Shown here: positions 42,481-53,310 of the stretch, one piece after another | Numbering within the stretch: position 1 is the first letter of the stretch | Layout of the letters: each line of letters starts with the position of its first letter | Assembly (NCBI GenBank): GCA_013397075.1 | Contig: VWZS01002961.1 | Span: 216,598 to 280,597 of the forward strand | Reading direction: 5' to 3' | DNA: 64,000 bases | From: Rhabdornis inornatus | Taxonomy: Eukaryota > Chordata > Aves > Passeriformes > Rhabdornithidae | Made by a program: the position numbers and the translations under genes | The notes under the pieces: model-generated | What the model was told of the DNA's origin: nothing | Databases searched by the model: none | The model's input: only the letters and a program-made list of their open reading frames with translations

Positions 42481-43179
42481 AGGCTCCCTTTGTAGCGGGC
42501 TGTGCCTCCCTCAGTGGGTTTGGGCATCACGATGCTCCTCGAAGCCCTGTGTGACCCCCCCAGGAATGCTCCCCCTGTTCTGGGTGCTGGGGGCCCTCCT
42601 GCAGCCCTGAGCCTGCAGAGAGGGCAGGGATCACGGGGTGAGGGATCCCCCAGAGCAGGGAGAAGGTGGCAGGAGAAGCCCAGCTCAGGCTGGTTCCAGG
42701 GTTAGAACAGCTCCTGTGCCTGTAGGATCAACACCTGCGTGTCAGAAATCAGTTTGTGAGGTTTGAACACGGGCAGGTGGGGCAGGGATGGAAAGCAGAC
42801 ACAGCCACTGGCATGGACAGGCACACAAGGAGGGAGAGTCTGAACCGATGGGGTTTTTGTGAATCACATTTTGTTGTGAATCACAAATAGCTTCTGGCTG
42901 CTTCTCCAAGTCCACATTTTTGGCTTTCATTCATGACCACAAGATTTACCCCCAAAATTACCTACACTGATTAAAAAGGACTTTTAGGTAAATACAGGGA
43001 GGGAAAAGCCAGGCAAAAACCATGACCAAGGTGTTTTCTTCTTTCACTAACCCTTGGTGGAGGGACCCCCAGCCCAGCACCAGAGCTCCCTTCACACAGC
43101 AGCAAGGGTGGGATGCTCACGGGTTAAAAAGAAGTCAGCACCAGCTCAGTGCCTTTTCTTCCCCTCTGGTTTTTTTTTC
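42481..43179. other. Spacer
   Basis: GC-rich to 42730. At 42855-42893 the phrase TTGTGAATCACA occurs twice in imperfect form. Nothing else recognised. Confidence 0.3.
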
Positions 43180-43665
43180 TTCTTTTTCCCTCCTGGCTGA
43201 ATCAATAATTAAGCATATTCTAAGTAGTACAGTTTTGCTTGAAATTTTCCATTTGGCTTGGGCATCAGTTGGAAATGAAATATTTAGAGGACAGAATATA
43301 GTAATAAAGCCAAGACACATTTTCTGCTAGTATATTTTATTTATTTTGTTTAATAATGAGGTTCTGTGTCTGTCTCTACCCCCCTCCGTATCAGCGGCTT
43401 TCTCCTCTTCCCCTTTCCTTTGGAGGCAGGAGATAATATCCCCCTTTTAAAAAAATAATAAAGTCTGGCTTGTCTAACAAATCAGGCCCTGTGCTGTGAT
43501 GTTGTAAGTGTTCAAAGGAGCTTCCCAGAAGGCAGAGGGAGGGGAGGAACCCAGCGCCGAGGCTCCTGCTCCGCTCGCCTGTCTGCAAGGACAAAGCCAG
43601 AGGCATTCCTCTGCTAAAATTATTTGTTCCCCGGTGCAAAACCTTTAATAATTCCCTGGGAAGGG
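43180..43665. promoter_or_regulatory. AT-rich block, candidate regulatory element
   Basis: GAATCAATAATTAAGCATAT near 43199 is followed by GAAATATTTAGAGGAC, GTATATTTTATTTATTTTGT and AAAAAAATAATAAAG. The right part (43500-43665) is GC-richer with AATTATTTGTTCC. Borders are soft. Confidence 0.4.
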
Positions 43666-44004
43666 AAAGGATCCTCTCCGTGCAGGAGCACAACCCGCCC
43701 TGCCCCATGTCCCCTCTGCATTTCCACGTGTGAAATGTGTCCTGGCTGCTCGGGGCCCTTTCCCCGCTCTGCCAGCGGGGTCGAGGTGTTTGCAGGAAGC
43801 TTTTCCCTGGGGCGTGCCGTGGATGCATTACAGATGCTGCTGGGGAAGCAGGGAGGAGGGCTGGATGCTGAGTGCTGGGCCAGGGCAGGCCGTGGGACCA
43901 GATCCTTCCCGAGCCACCTCCCTCAGCCCACAGGTGGGAAATGCCCGTGCTGCCCCACCAAAATCCTCGTGGCTCCAGCATTTCCCCCCTTCCCCATTCT
44001 GTTT
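43666..44004. other. GC-rich spacer
   Basis: CpGs at about 43740-43830; nothing recognised. Confidence 0.3.
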
Positions 44005-44285
44005 CTGCGATATAAAAGCAAATGTAAATCCCTCAAATAGAAACGACTCCCAGGAAATTCCTATCATGTACAGCAGAGCACTTCATCCCAACAGCTTCAA
44101 AATGTTTCCCTCTGATTTTGATCTTTTCTTCAAAACCTGTTTACAGTTAAAAAAAATAAATAACTGTGTCTGTATTCGAGATTGTGTGAGTATTTGAAAT
44201 GGAGTTTCTTGGTGTGCAGAAGCTCTTGTCTGAAAAGCAAATGAAGATTCCCAGCAAAAAAAAAACAAAAAACAAGAAACAGGAG
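44005..44285. promoter_or_regulatory. AT-rich block with TATAAAAG and A tract
   Basis: GCGATATAAAAGC at 44007-44019 is a TATA-box match, followed by AAATGTAAATCCCTC and AAAAAAAATAAATAACTG. A near-homopolymer A tract lies at 44256-44273. No initiator or exon-like sequence follows the TATA string. Confidence 0.3.
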
Positions 44286-45029
44286 CTTCTCTGGCTCCGA
44301 GGAGACAACTGGCCCTGTGGGATATCAGGGGCTGAATTTTGAGCCCTGGATGTCACCAGGGCTGGGCTGTGGTCCTTTCCTTGTCCTTTCCTTGTGTGGC
44401 AGGGCAGGGCTTTGTGGGGCGGCCGAGCTCTGTCAGGGCTCCAGGGCTCCTGGTGCATCCCAGGCTGGGCTGTCCCTGTCACCTCCCACAGCAGGATCCC
44501 AGCTCCCCCTTAGGATTGCTCCTGCACTGCAGATAAATATTCTGTGTACATTTGAACTGGAAAAGAGGCTGGAAGCTGAGCTCTGTTGGGTGGGATCATG
44601 CTGTGTTTGAGAAGTCAAATCTGTTCTTCTCAGCAAATTATGGGTGCCCAAAATCGAGAGTTTTCTGATATTTGCTCAGGCCTGTGTCTCATGCCACACG
44701 CTCCCAGGAGGAAAGCTTGTGCAGGAATTCAATCACAGGATCTGAGTGAAATAGAGAGGAGTTAGAGATTCCCAGGGCCCCATTCTCCTGTTGTTCTGTC
44801 GGGATGTTGCTCCTGCCTGTCCTTTTGCAGCCTCTGTGGTTTTGCAGCAGCCTTGCCACATGATTTCCTTTGCTGGCCCAAATCTTGAGCCTATTTTGGG
44901 CAGCCTGGGGTGAGTTTGGGTTCCCTGTCCCTTTCCTGTGAGCAGAACCAGTGGTTTGGGCTGTGCAGGGCAGTTGTGGCTGTGCTGAGCTCGAGGCAGA
45001 GCAGGGGGAGCCCGTCCTGGATGCTCCCT
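44286..45029. other. Spacer
   Basis: GC-rich; the phrase TTTCCTTGTCC is duplicated at about 44375-44393. Nothing else. Confidence 0.3.
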
Positions 45030-45195
45030 GTAGTTAATTCTCGATAATAGTTTTCCCATCGTTAATATTGTTGTTGAACTGCTGCATTCTCACTCAGCCA
45101 GAGCTAATTATAATAATTAACAGACAACTCATGAACTTGTCAAGCTGGTAATTATAAACCACGGAGAGTTCTATCATGAAGAGATTGCTCAGGAG
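45030..45195. promoter_or_regulatory. AT-rich island, dense TAATTA cluster
   Basis: GTTAATTCTCGATAATAG, CATCGTTAATATTG, TAATTA at 45105-45110 inside GCTAATTATAATAATTAACA, and TAATTA at 45149-45154 in GGTAATTATAAACC lie within 130 bp. It is bounded by GC-rich sequence on both sides. Confidence 0.5.
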
Positions 45196-45639
45196 GGGGA
45201 ACGGGGTGCGAAGCCTCTCGGGATGGGCTGGGAGCCCGGGGCGAGCCCTCGCCCTGCCCGGTCCCCGTGCAGAGCTGCAGCTGCACAAACCCAGCCTCTC
45301 CACGCCCTGCCGAGCAGGGAGCTGGCGCTGCAGTGTCCAAAATAAATAAGTGACAAAGGCAAACAGTTTGTGCAGCTCCCCCGGCAGCCCAGGACAGGCG
45401 GGCAGCGCTGCTGCCAGCACACGCCGCAGGCTCTGGCTGCGCTCTGCCTCTGGGGATGTGGGAGGATGCTCAGCTTGAGCTTTGCCCAGCTCTCCCTCCC
45501 TCCTTTGGCCATCCTCTTCCATGGAGAAGGACCCTGAGGTCCCTGTGCCTCCCACCCTGCCCCAGATGGGATTTGGGCTCTCCAGGGAATCCCTGGCACC
45601 GCTCTCTCCTCTGCTCATCTCCTGGCGAGTTTGGCTCAG
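45196..45639. other. GC-rich spacer
   Basis: CpG-containing at about 45200-45260; nothing recognised. Confidence 0.3.
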
Positions 45640-46115
45640 ATATTCCCAAGTTTCCTGCCGTGCCTTTTGTGAGCTTCCTCTCCCGGACAGCAAACAACAA
45701 ATGGTCCTTTTCACCCAGGAGATAAGATTGTTCATCTTCCAAAGTCACCGGCACTTGCAATGCCGGGTCTGGAGCAGTTTGAATAATGAGCCTTCGGGAG
45801 AACTCGTGTTTCTCTTTGTGTCCTTTTCTTAACAAAGACCTTAGGCTCCCAAGGCAGCCAGGCACCGAGCGCGACAGGGGCTGCTTCTGAAGGGCACAAG
45901 TTACAGAGAAGATTTTCTTTTCTTCCTTATTTTTTTTCTCCCCCACTTTTCCAATTGTATTTTTGTCATGCGCCGTCGCTGAACAATCGGTCCTTTATAG
46001 AAAAATTCCCACCAGGAGCGATACGAGTGCTGCTGCCAGATCTCCTCCTCCCTTACAACCACTATCTCGCAGTGCCTCGCACACACATTTCAATCTGAAA
46101 AGAGAACCACAAGTT
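45640..46115. promoter_or_regulatory. Candidate regulatory element(s), strong CNE candidate
   Basis: GATAAG at 45721-45726, GTTTGAATAATGAGCCTTCG, CACCGAGCGCGACAGGG, GTCATGCGCCGTCGCTG and the SOX-type AACAAT at 45982-45987, followed by CGGTCCTTTATAG and GAGCGATACGAGTGC. The density of retained CpGs in single-copy sequence is unusual for this window outside the CpG islands. Confidence 0.45.
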
Positions 46116-47011
46116 CCCTGTGTCCTTAAATCCTTGCTTTTGTGGCACCCACCCTCCCCTGGCCTCTCCTCCTTTGCATGCCCCAGGTTCCCAGTCCCTG
46201 CTCCCCCGGCATTCCTGCTGGGTGCCTGCAGCATCCCTGGGGGCACACACAGCTCTGCCATGCCTCAGAGGGAAAGGCAGGAGGGGGAAAGGCTTCCAGC
46301 AGGGATTGGAAACCTTCCTGCTCTCACCCTCGTCCCCTTCCTGTCCTGCTGCTGGCTTTGCCTCTGCTGACTGCCAGGAGTGTGACAGGAGCATCAGAGC
46401 TGTTCTCACAGTGCCTGCAGCTCCCCAAAGGAGGATCAGCACACACACTGCCCTCCAGCCACTGCCTGGACATGCCGGGCCCTGAAGGAGGCTGCAATGT
46501 TGCTACCGGAGCTACACAGCTTTCTGCATCAGCTGCCTCAGAGCTGGGACCTGTTGCTGCCCTGGAAATGCAGAGAAATGAAAATATGGGAAGTGCAGGA
46601 AGGGTTCCTGCAGCAGTGATATCCATCCTCCCCTCCTGGTGCAGCCACGGGAGAGGCAGAAACAATTCACTTCCCAAACTTGCAAAGGTGGATGTGAAAA
46701 CTCCAGCTGGGTTTTCCTTCCCTTGGTGCCTTCCAGAAGCTGCCAGTCTCCAAATTCCCCAGGGTCTCATGCCCTGCACCCAGCCCAACGTGGGGTCTCT
46801 TGAGCAGCCCAGGACCAATCCCCTGAGCTGGGGACAAGCGAGGGGACAAGACCAAGCATTTGCTGAGGTGCTCAGGTCATCCCCAATGCCACGGAATCTG
46901 CTGGAGGAGCCACTCCAGAGCACGGGGCTCCTTCCAGAGGCTGTGCAGAGGAGCAGAGCAAGGGGCCAGCGCTGCCCTTGCCAGGCTGCAGCACGGAATG
47001 GCACACTGGAG
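46116..47011. other. GC-rich spacer
   Basis: A + strand open frame spans 46142-47068, without recognisable domains and probably fortuitous. Nothing else seen. Confidence 0.35.
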
Positions 47012-47740
47012 CATTTAAAATACATTACAGGAGCCCTCCCTTTGAAGTGGGAAACTATCTCTATTTAATCAGAGAGAAACAACTTTTCAAAAGATTCCCC
47101 CCCCCCCTCCTCTTTACCTTCAGCTGTCTGGCTTCTCCTGTGGATACTACCATGAATAAAACATGCATATCCCAATTAAATCTTGATTTAATTTCTCTTC
47201 TTTGCAAAGCTGATGAACTCGAGTGCTTTCATAAAGACACGAGCATTAGCATTCTTTTGTGCTGTACCAGCCAGTCAGAGGAACAAGGGACTGAAATAAT
47301 CACCCGCCTCTCTCCTGGCCTTGCCAAGCTCTGCGCTGGCTGGAGAATAAACCTCGGCTGGGATCATCCTCTGGAGCAGCAGCCGGGCTGGGAAAAAGAA
47401 ACTGGTAAATGGTGCAACAAAGTTTGGTTTCTGAACCGAAAATCGTACAGCAAAACCACTCTTGGAAAAGGTTTGTTCTTTCACGAAGAAATGGAGCCCT
47501 AAAAAACCAGCACACCTCAAACTTTCTGTGCTGGAGACCTTTTCCTTTAAAAGGAAAAAAAAGTCCATAAGCTCTCTCAGAACAAATTTCTCCCAGAAAA
47601 TTGTTTTTGCCCTTCCATTTTTAATAGGGATTTTTGAAATTCATTTCCTGCGTGGCTCTATATGGAGCTGCTGAAATGTCACCATGGTGATTGTCCTCGT
47701 GACATTTCCATTCAGATTTTACAGCAGGAAAACAAATACA
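47012..47740. promoter_or_regulatory. Long AT-rich island with 20-bp homeodomain-type palindrome
   Basis: AATTAAATC-TT-GATTTAATT at 47174-47193 is a perfect inverted repeat of 9-bp arms. Around it are AAACATGCATATCCC, CGAGCATTAGCATTC, GAAATAATCACCCGCC, GAATAAACCTCGG and AACCGAAAATCGTACAGC. A run of 11 C lies at 47097-47107. The right part (47540-47740) is T-rich. It may comprise two or three elements. Confidence 0.5.
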
Positions 47741-48344
47741 TTGCTGGGCTGGGACAGGGGCTGGAGGGGCAGGGGAGGGGCTGGATCCAGGAGGACTGGA
47801 GCCCTGAGCATCCCCTGCCTCATCCTCCTCACCTGGGCACAGGTACAGTGCAGGTGCCTGGTCAGGGTCACGCTCCCGGTGAACCCTCCTGGTTTTTCCC
47901 TCTCAGAATCCCCCTGGAGCTGCCCCTCATGCAGGGGCTGGTGTGGCTCACGTGGCTCCCTTCTGCTGGATCAGTATTCCAGGCACCCAGTGCATTTTGT
48001 AAAAATGTTATTTATTCACACCCGAACAAAGTTTTGCTCGGAGTTGGTTCTGATTTACGGCTGTGCCACTGTGTGTGTGCAGCCTTGGAAATATTGGATT
48101 TATTGGCTGTGCCAGACCCCGTGTGCTGGCCTTGGCAGTGCCACCACGTCTTTCCCCAGAGCTCCTGGGCTGTGCTGTCACCTCCTTGGGGGTGGGGGAC
48201 CTTCCTGGGCACCCTGATCTCGTCTGTGCCTGTCCCTGCTTCACCCCTGGGCAGCAGGGAGGGGCAGGAGGATTCCTCAGGTACCTGCTGAGGAAAGGTG
48301 GGGAGTGCAGGGGGAGAGAGCAGGGAATGAGACTCTGTCACCTC
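47741..48344. other. Spacer
   Basis: GC-rich apart from 47995-48060 (AAAAATGTTATTTATTCACA). Nothing recognised. Confidence 0.3.
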
Positions 48345-48530
48345 TTCAGATGGATAATGAAATCTGCCCGAAGCACAGCCACCCTTCCTTTCATCACGGC
48401 ATCATTCATTATAAAACCAGAAAGAATCAGCAATGGAGCGTTATCAGATGGAGAAAAACATTAATAGCAGAAATGGGAGAGAGAGAGGAGGAATTTGGGG
48501 TGAGTTAATTAAACCACACACCCTTGATTG
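48345..48530. promoter_or_regulatory. Candidate regulatory element
   Basis: GGATAATGAAATCTGCCCG, ATCACGGCATCATTCATTAT, GGAGCGTTATCAGATGG, AACATTAATAGC and a TTAATTAA palindrome at 48505-48512. A short GA-rich run lies at about 48477-48490. Confidence 0.4.
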
Positions 48531-48855
48531 CCTACGAAGGAGCCGGACAAGCTTCCAGTGCCCCTGAGAGAACAAGATTCCATCTTGGAGGAAGAAATCT
48601 GTCTGCTCAAGCAACTTCTCCTTCTGAGGAGCAGCTCATGTGTGGTGTTCCAGCTGTGGAGGCAGGCTGGGAGCTCCAGGAGCAGCCCTGGATTCCATCC
48701 CGGATAAATCCTGGATAAATCCTGCATAAATGTAACTCCCACCAAAGCCTTGGCTGGGGGTGTGAGTGGCCGTAGAACACTCTGCAGCCTCCATGGGGTT
48801 AAGGAAGAGAGGAAAACTCCTCTTTGAGTTTTTCCTCTCCAGGTCAAACTACGAC
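48531..48855. other. Spacer with short GGATAAATCCT repeat
   Basis: Three near-copies of the 11-bp GGATAAATCCT lie at about 48700-48730. Otherwise single-copy with nothing recognised. Confidence 0.4.
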
Positions 48856-49010
48856 ATGTTCCCTCGTGCTAAGTTACAGGGCAAAGCTCAATTAAGGAGG
48901 GAACTGAAATGGATAATTCCATTAAAATGGATTCATTCACTGTGCCGATACCCGTCATGCTGAGGGACAGCTCCAGCGAAGTTTGTGTTTTACCAACTTT
49001 GCTCAGTGTC
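48856..49010. promoter_or_regulatory. Small AT-rich segment
   Basis: GCTCAATTAAGGAGG and GGATAATTCCATTAAAATGG (48911-48930) include the near-palindrome ATGGATAATTCCATT. A possible small element. Confidence 0.3.
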
Positions 49011-49118
49011 CTTGTCATCCCCAGCTGCCTGTGGGGAGTGGAGGAGCCATCAGGACATGTGGCAGAGCTGGAGCTCCATCCTCCCTCAGCCTTGGCCATG
49101 GCTGTGCCAGTGCCACCA

Positions 49119-49396
49119 GAGCAAAGGCAGGAGCAAAACCAGGAGCAAAGGCAGGAGCAAAGACAGGAGCAAATACAGGAGCAAAACCAGGAGAAAAACC
49201 AGGAGAAAAACCAGGAGCAAAGGCAGGAGCAAAACCAGGAGAAAAACCAGGAGCAAAGGCAGGAGCAAAACCAGGAGCAAAGGCAGGAGCAAAACCAGGA
49301 GAAAAACCAGGAGCAAATACAGGAGCAAAACCAGGAGCAAAACCAGGAGCAAAGGCAGGAACAAAGGCAGGAACAAAGGCAGGAGCAAAGGCAGAA
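49119..49396. repeat. 12-bp minisatellite, about 23 copies
   Basis: The unit AGGAGCAAAACC/AGGAGCAAAGGC repeats, with AGGAGAAAAACC, AGGAGCAAATAC and AGGAACAAAGGC variants. The period is a multiple of three and has no stop on either strand in most frames. This yields open frames of periodic tetrapeptides (for example QEQN/QEQR in one frame) that should not be taken for a protein. The order (AGGC, AACC, GAAAAACC) recurs, indicating a 36-bp higher-order unit. Confidence 0.95.
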
Positions 49397-49839
49397 GCTG
49401 GCACCAGGGCTGCCCTGTCTGTCCCCAGCCAGGGGACACGTGCAGTGCTGGTGTCTGTGCTGGACAGAGATGGAGCTCAGCACACGAGGCAGCACGGGCT
49501 GGGTGTGATGCAGCTCCTGCTCCTTGGAACCAGCCTCGTTTTTAGCTGTTCATTTGTTGTTGGGCCTGGCAAGGTACAGGAGAAAGGAAGAGCTCAGAAT
49601 GCTCTCATGGGGAGAGCATGGCTGTGCCTGTGCCAGCCCCTGTGCCCAGGCACAGCTCCAGGAAAGCTCTAGAAATCCTCCTGAAGCCCTGAAGCAGAGG
49701 GCATCACCCTCCAGTGTCTGTCTGCCTCAGCACCCAGCCCCAGCTCTGTGTCACTGCCACCACTTCCACTCATCCCAGGAGCACCAGACTGCACAGGGAG
49801 AAATAAAAAACAACCCTTGAACACTTAAGGAAGGGAATT
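49397..49839. other. Spacer
   Basis: Single-copy; nothing recognised. Confidence 0.3.
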
Positions 49840-50085
49840 GTTTCATTCTCTCCAAAGGTCAGTTGCTTTAAACTCGGTTCAAGCCACCGGGGCACCTTTC
49901 AGTTTCGTTCCTTCTGTTTAATTCTCAACAGTTCGTTAAAGCCTGACCCCGCTGCTCCCAGTGGTGGCTTACGATGGCCAGGCAGACAGGAGCCCTTCTG
50001 CTTCCCGGGCTGTTAAACTGCCAGCGATATTTTAGGGGCTCTTCTTAATATTTCTGGTAGTGACTCAGTCGCTATCGGAGCCCTT
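49840..50085. promoter_or_regulatory. Candidate regulatory element
   Basis: CAAAGGTCAGTTGC, AACTCGGTTCAAGCCACCGG, GTTTAATTCTCAACAGTTCG, GCCAGCGATATTTTAGG, CTTAATATTTCTGG and GACTCAGTCGCTATCGG. GGTTCAAGCC resembles a tRNA B box, but no A box or cloverleaf fits around it. Confidence 0.4.
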
Positions 50086-50619
50086 GGCAAGAGGCAGAGA
50101 GGAGAAAAAGCAGAAGATAATAGGAAAGAATGGAAGAACGAAGGCACCCAGTGCCATTTCTTGTGAGCTGAGGAAAGGTCAGGGGAGATTGTGGGCAGTT
50201 ATCTCCCTGCTGCCACTGATAAAGCTCAGGAGAGCTCATGGCCACCAGTGGCTGCTTCAAACAAAGAGATATTTAATTAAAGCCTGCAAAAAGAAAAGGC
50301 AGGATGAGTGCTTTAGAGATAAATTCCTATCACCTAGCCAGGCTTGAAGGCCCATGAAAGCTGAGATTTAATCCTCCTGCAGGTGCCTGGGCATCAGTTC
50401 TGGGGGTGGCCAGAGGCAGCCCAGCACGGGGCTGGGCGGTCTGGGGGGTGTGAGCAGGGGTGGATCCGGTCCTGCAGGACATGACCACACCATCAGTGTC
50501 CGAGACAATATTTACAGGTGCGCTGTCCATCCCTGGATCCCTGTCCGAGCATCCCGGCCCTTCCCAAAGGCAGGGCGGGTTCAGCTGAGCCAGGCGCGCC
50601 TGGGCAGGCTCTGCCCGCC
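50086..50619. other. Spacer
   Basis: AT-moderate to 50390, then GC-rich. Nothing firm. Confidence 0.3.
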
Positions 50620-50945
50620 GAGGGGATTTAGACATCACGCTTTATTTGTTCGCCTAATTAAAACGGAGCTGCCCGCCTGTCCAGGGCCGCTCCGAGGAAG
50701 GTGTTGATTGCTCGATGGGGGGTTTGGGCAGAGCCAGGTCCCCCAAGAGCGGCAGTTTAATAAAAACACCAGCATGATTTATCATCTCTCAGGCTTGGGA
50801 GCAGCCTCTCTCTCCAGGTAAAAAACATCCTCGGAATCCGCTCTCTTAATTTGCATAGGTAATGGTCATATCATTAACAGCTCATTAGGAGGAGAGCGGG
50901 GGTGACAAAACAAAAAGTCAGAAACGCTGATCTAGAGAGGAGCCA
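50620..50945. promoter_or_regulatory. AT-rich island with perfect octamer, strong CNE candidate
   Basis: GTTCGCCTAATTAAAACGG near 50649, GATTGCTCGATGGG, GCATGATTTATCATC, then ATTTGCAT (50849-50856) in CTTAATTTGCATAGGTAATG, and CATATCATTAACAGCTCATT to 50885. The octamer and three TAAT-type cores lie within 40 bp. Confidence 0.5.
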
Positions 50946-51206
50946 GGTCCCTGCCTGGGGAGAGTTCTCCAAAGTGAGGGTTAAAAAAGCCGGAGTCGTG
51001 TCTGGGAGACGGGAAAACGTACCAGGAAAACCCACGGGTCATTGAAAGCTCACGAAATGTAACGTATGAGGAGCGATGTGCTGAGCGAAGGCTCAAATTG
51101 TCCTGGTGTGCCCATGGCAGCAAGAACGGCTTGTGCTGGGGAGTGCCCGTGCTGCCTTCAAGGTGAAACGGATGGGAAGGAGATAATTGAATTGTAGCGC
51201 GGAGAA
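50946..51206. other. Spacer
   Basis: CpG-containing (GGTCATTGAAAGCTCACG, GAAATGTAACGTATGAGG near 51055) and perhaps part of the preceding element. Otherwise nothing recognised. Confidence 0.3.
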
Positions 51207-51270
51207 GGGGCTGGGATGGGGCTGGCACACGGATGGAATGGGCACACGGATGGGGCTGGCACACGGATGA
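51207..51270. repeat. 17-bp tandem repeat, about 3.5 copies
   Basis: The unit GCTGGCACACGGATGGA with variant ATGGGCACACGGATGGG is repeated head to tail, ending at CACACGGATGATGC. Confidence 0.85.
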
Positions 51271-51449
51271 TGCTCCTGCCCTCCGCGGTCACTGTGAGGG
51301 TCCCTGCAGCCACAGAGCCGGGGCTGAGGAGCAGCTGAAATGTCACCTCCCCCTCTGCTTCTCCCAGTGCCCTACGGATACCCGGGGAACCTCAGGAATG
51401 GGAAAAAACAAGAATCTGGGTTTGAGGCAGCCCTGGTGAGAAGGGGCTT

Positions 51450-51700
51450 TTGTCCCGAGCTGATAAATCAACCTCTCGGGATTAGACTCCCCTTCCAGCA
51501 ACGCTCCTGGGGTGCTTTATTTATATGTTAATAACTAGAAAAATAACCAGAAGAGAAAAGCAGAACTTCCTGATAACTTTCAGGAGAAGTCGGAAATAAA
51601 AGCAGGAACGGGCTCCTCTGTCCTAAGAGGGAAATTCCAATTGCTCGGCGTGGGGATTGGTCTCTCCCCTTTCCATTTTAAGACAGCACTTTCTGGGAAG
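51450..51700. promoter_or_regulatory. AT-rich island, candidate regulatory element
   Basis: GAGCTGATAAATCAACC, CTCGGGATTAGACTCC, GCTTTATTTATATGTTAATA, CCTGATAACTTTCAGG (about 51570-51585, an inverted repeat CCTGA/TCAGG) and CCAATTGCTCGGCG. Confidence 0.4.
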
Positions 51701-51951
51701 TGCTGTCACCCAGGAGGATGCCTGGCTGGATAACTCCCACTGACACTCTGATTTACTGCTGTTCATTGTCACTGCTGCTCTGCTCGCCTTTAATTGTGGT
51801 TATTTTAGGACAGAAGTGCAGTTGGGGGATGTGTCATTCACTGCTCTGTTCCTCAGCAGCTGCTGAGTGCAAACCCAGCTCTTCAGTGAGGAGATGTAAC
51901 ACAAAGCTGATACACTCTCAAAACCAAATTGCTCCCATCCCCTGCCCCATC

Positions 51952-51974
51952 TGATCAGATCAGATCAGATCAGA
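51952..51974. repeat. (GATCA)n pentamer tract
   Basis: Four to five GATCA units; each contains the palindrome TGATCA or GATC. The 250 bp to the left hold nothing else recognised. Confidence 0.85.
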
Positions 51975-52371
51975 CCCTTTCTCTGCTTTCCTAGGGGTGG
52001 GTGAGGAGCATCCATCACTCCTGGAGAGCCCTGGGCATGGATGCTCCTGCAGCAGGTCAGGGCTGTGCAGGTGAGGGGCTGAGATTTCTCCTCTCTCCCC
52101 TCCCCTCTCCTCCTGGCACCGCTTTGCTCGCTCACAGTGGAGAGGAGCATCATCTCCTGGGTGCTGTAAATCCACTCCAGCTGCTGCCACGGCTCCTGGG
52201 AAACCTCTGGGAGAGCTGGCAGGGGCTGGGGCACCCGGCCAAGGCTCCTGCTCCTTCCTAGGGCGGGAAGTTTCGAACACTCCGAGGGTGGAGGGATAAC
52301 TCCAGCTGGGAAAGTCCCACTGCACTGACTGGCTCGAGAAAAACCAGGACTCAGTGCTAAGCTCCAGCCCG
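51975..52371. other. GC-rich spacer
   Basis: Nothing recognised. Confidence 0.3.
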
Positions 52372-52560
52372 TGTAACACAGAAAATGGTATTAAAGGATT
52401 TGCTTTTCATGACCATAATTCAGAGTTAGCGTACATTTGATGTTTAATGTATGAACCACAGGTGATTTCAGACTGGCATGGCCTTTTCTAAATAGTGTTT
52501 TAATCTTAGGGGGTTTTTCAGTTTTTTAAGGTTTGGCTACTCAGCCTGTCAGACAAGAGG
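52372..52560. promoter_or_regulatory. AT-rich segment, weak candidate
   Basis: GGTATTAAAGGATTTGC, GACCATAATTCAGAGTTAGC and GATGTTTAATGTATGAACC. T-rich at the right end. Confidence 0.3.
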
Positions 52561-53129
52561 AGAACAAAACCACAGCAAAGCTGGGTATGAGAATCCAATG
52601 TGGGCAGAGGCTTTTGTTCCGTCTTTTATTGAGGTTTTACCTCTAATCTCTGCCTTTTGATGCAATTTAAGATTAAGGAAATGAAAGGCAAGGCTGCCTG
52701 TGAACAGTTATCCAAACAGGACAGCCAAGGGGCGCTTCCAGGCACGGCTGTAAGAGGCTTTGGGCAGCTTCCCCAAAGGGAGAAGCCAGAGACTCTGCAG
52801 CAGCTCCCGAGGTCCTGGGGGAGTGGGAACAGAGCCTGTCCCTCTTTCCAGAAAAGCTCCTGCCATCCCAATCCCATCCTCATCCACCGGGAAGCAATTC
52901 CTGGCAGAGCAGGGGTTGGATGCTGGGTTAAAGGGACCTGCTGCAGGCTCCAGTGAGCTCCCAGCTGCCTGACTGGTGTGTGTGGGAATAAGTCCCTGTG
53001 CTGGGTGCTCTTAGGGATGCCCCCAACACCAGGAAAAACCCCATCACACCAAGGGCAGGAATCACATTTGTATTCCCAGCTGGTGCACACCTTGAATGGC
53101 TCAGAAAATGGGGGAAAACCAAATTCCTG
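52561..53129. other. Spacer
   Basis: Mixed; nothing recognised. Confidence 0.3.
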
Positions 53130-53310
53130 CCAGGAAAAACAACTCGAATAATCAAGCCCCTTCGTGTGGCACCGGTGATAAATTCGTGCTACTTACCCTG
53201 ACGAGCTGAAAGGTCACGAGCAGACCTTCCAAAATAATTATTAAATAACTTTGCCATTTGTTCAGGATCAGTTGTGACCTTATTACTGGGAGCAGGAGAT
53301 GATATCTCCA
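53130..53310. promoter_or_regulatory. Candidate regulatory element
   Basis: GGTGATAAATTCGTGC, CTGACGAGCTGAAAGGTCAC, the palindrome AATAATTATT at 53233-53242 within CAAAATAATTATTAAATAAC, and GTTGTGACCTTATTAC. Two nuclear-receptor-type half-sites (AGGTCAC, GTGACCT) face each other about 65 bp apart. Confidence 0.4.

Noticed and set aside
44011..44018. TATAAAAG string as a promoter
   Set aside because: Lies in AT-rich sequence with no initiator, leader or exon-like sequence downstream.
46142..47068. 308-codon plus-strand open frame
   Set aside because: Low-complexity translation without domain; ends in an AT-rich island of different character.
49874..49885. tRNA B-box-like GGTTCAAGCC
   Set aside because: No A box at the right distance and no cloverleaf can be drawn.
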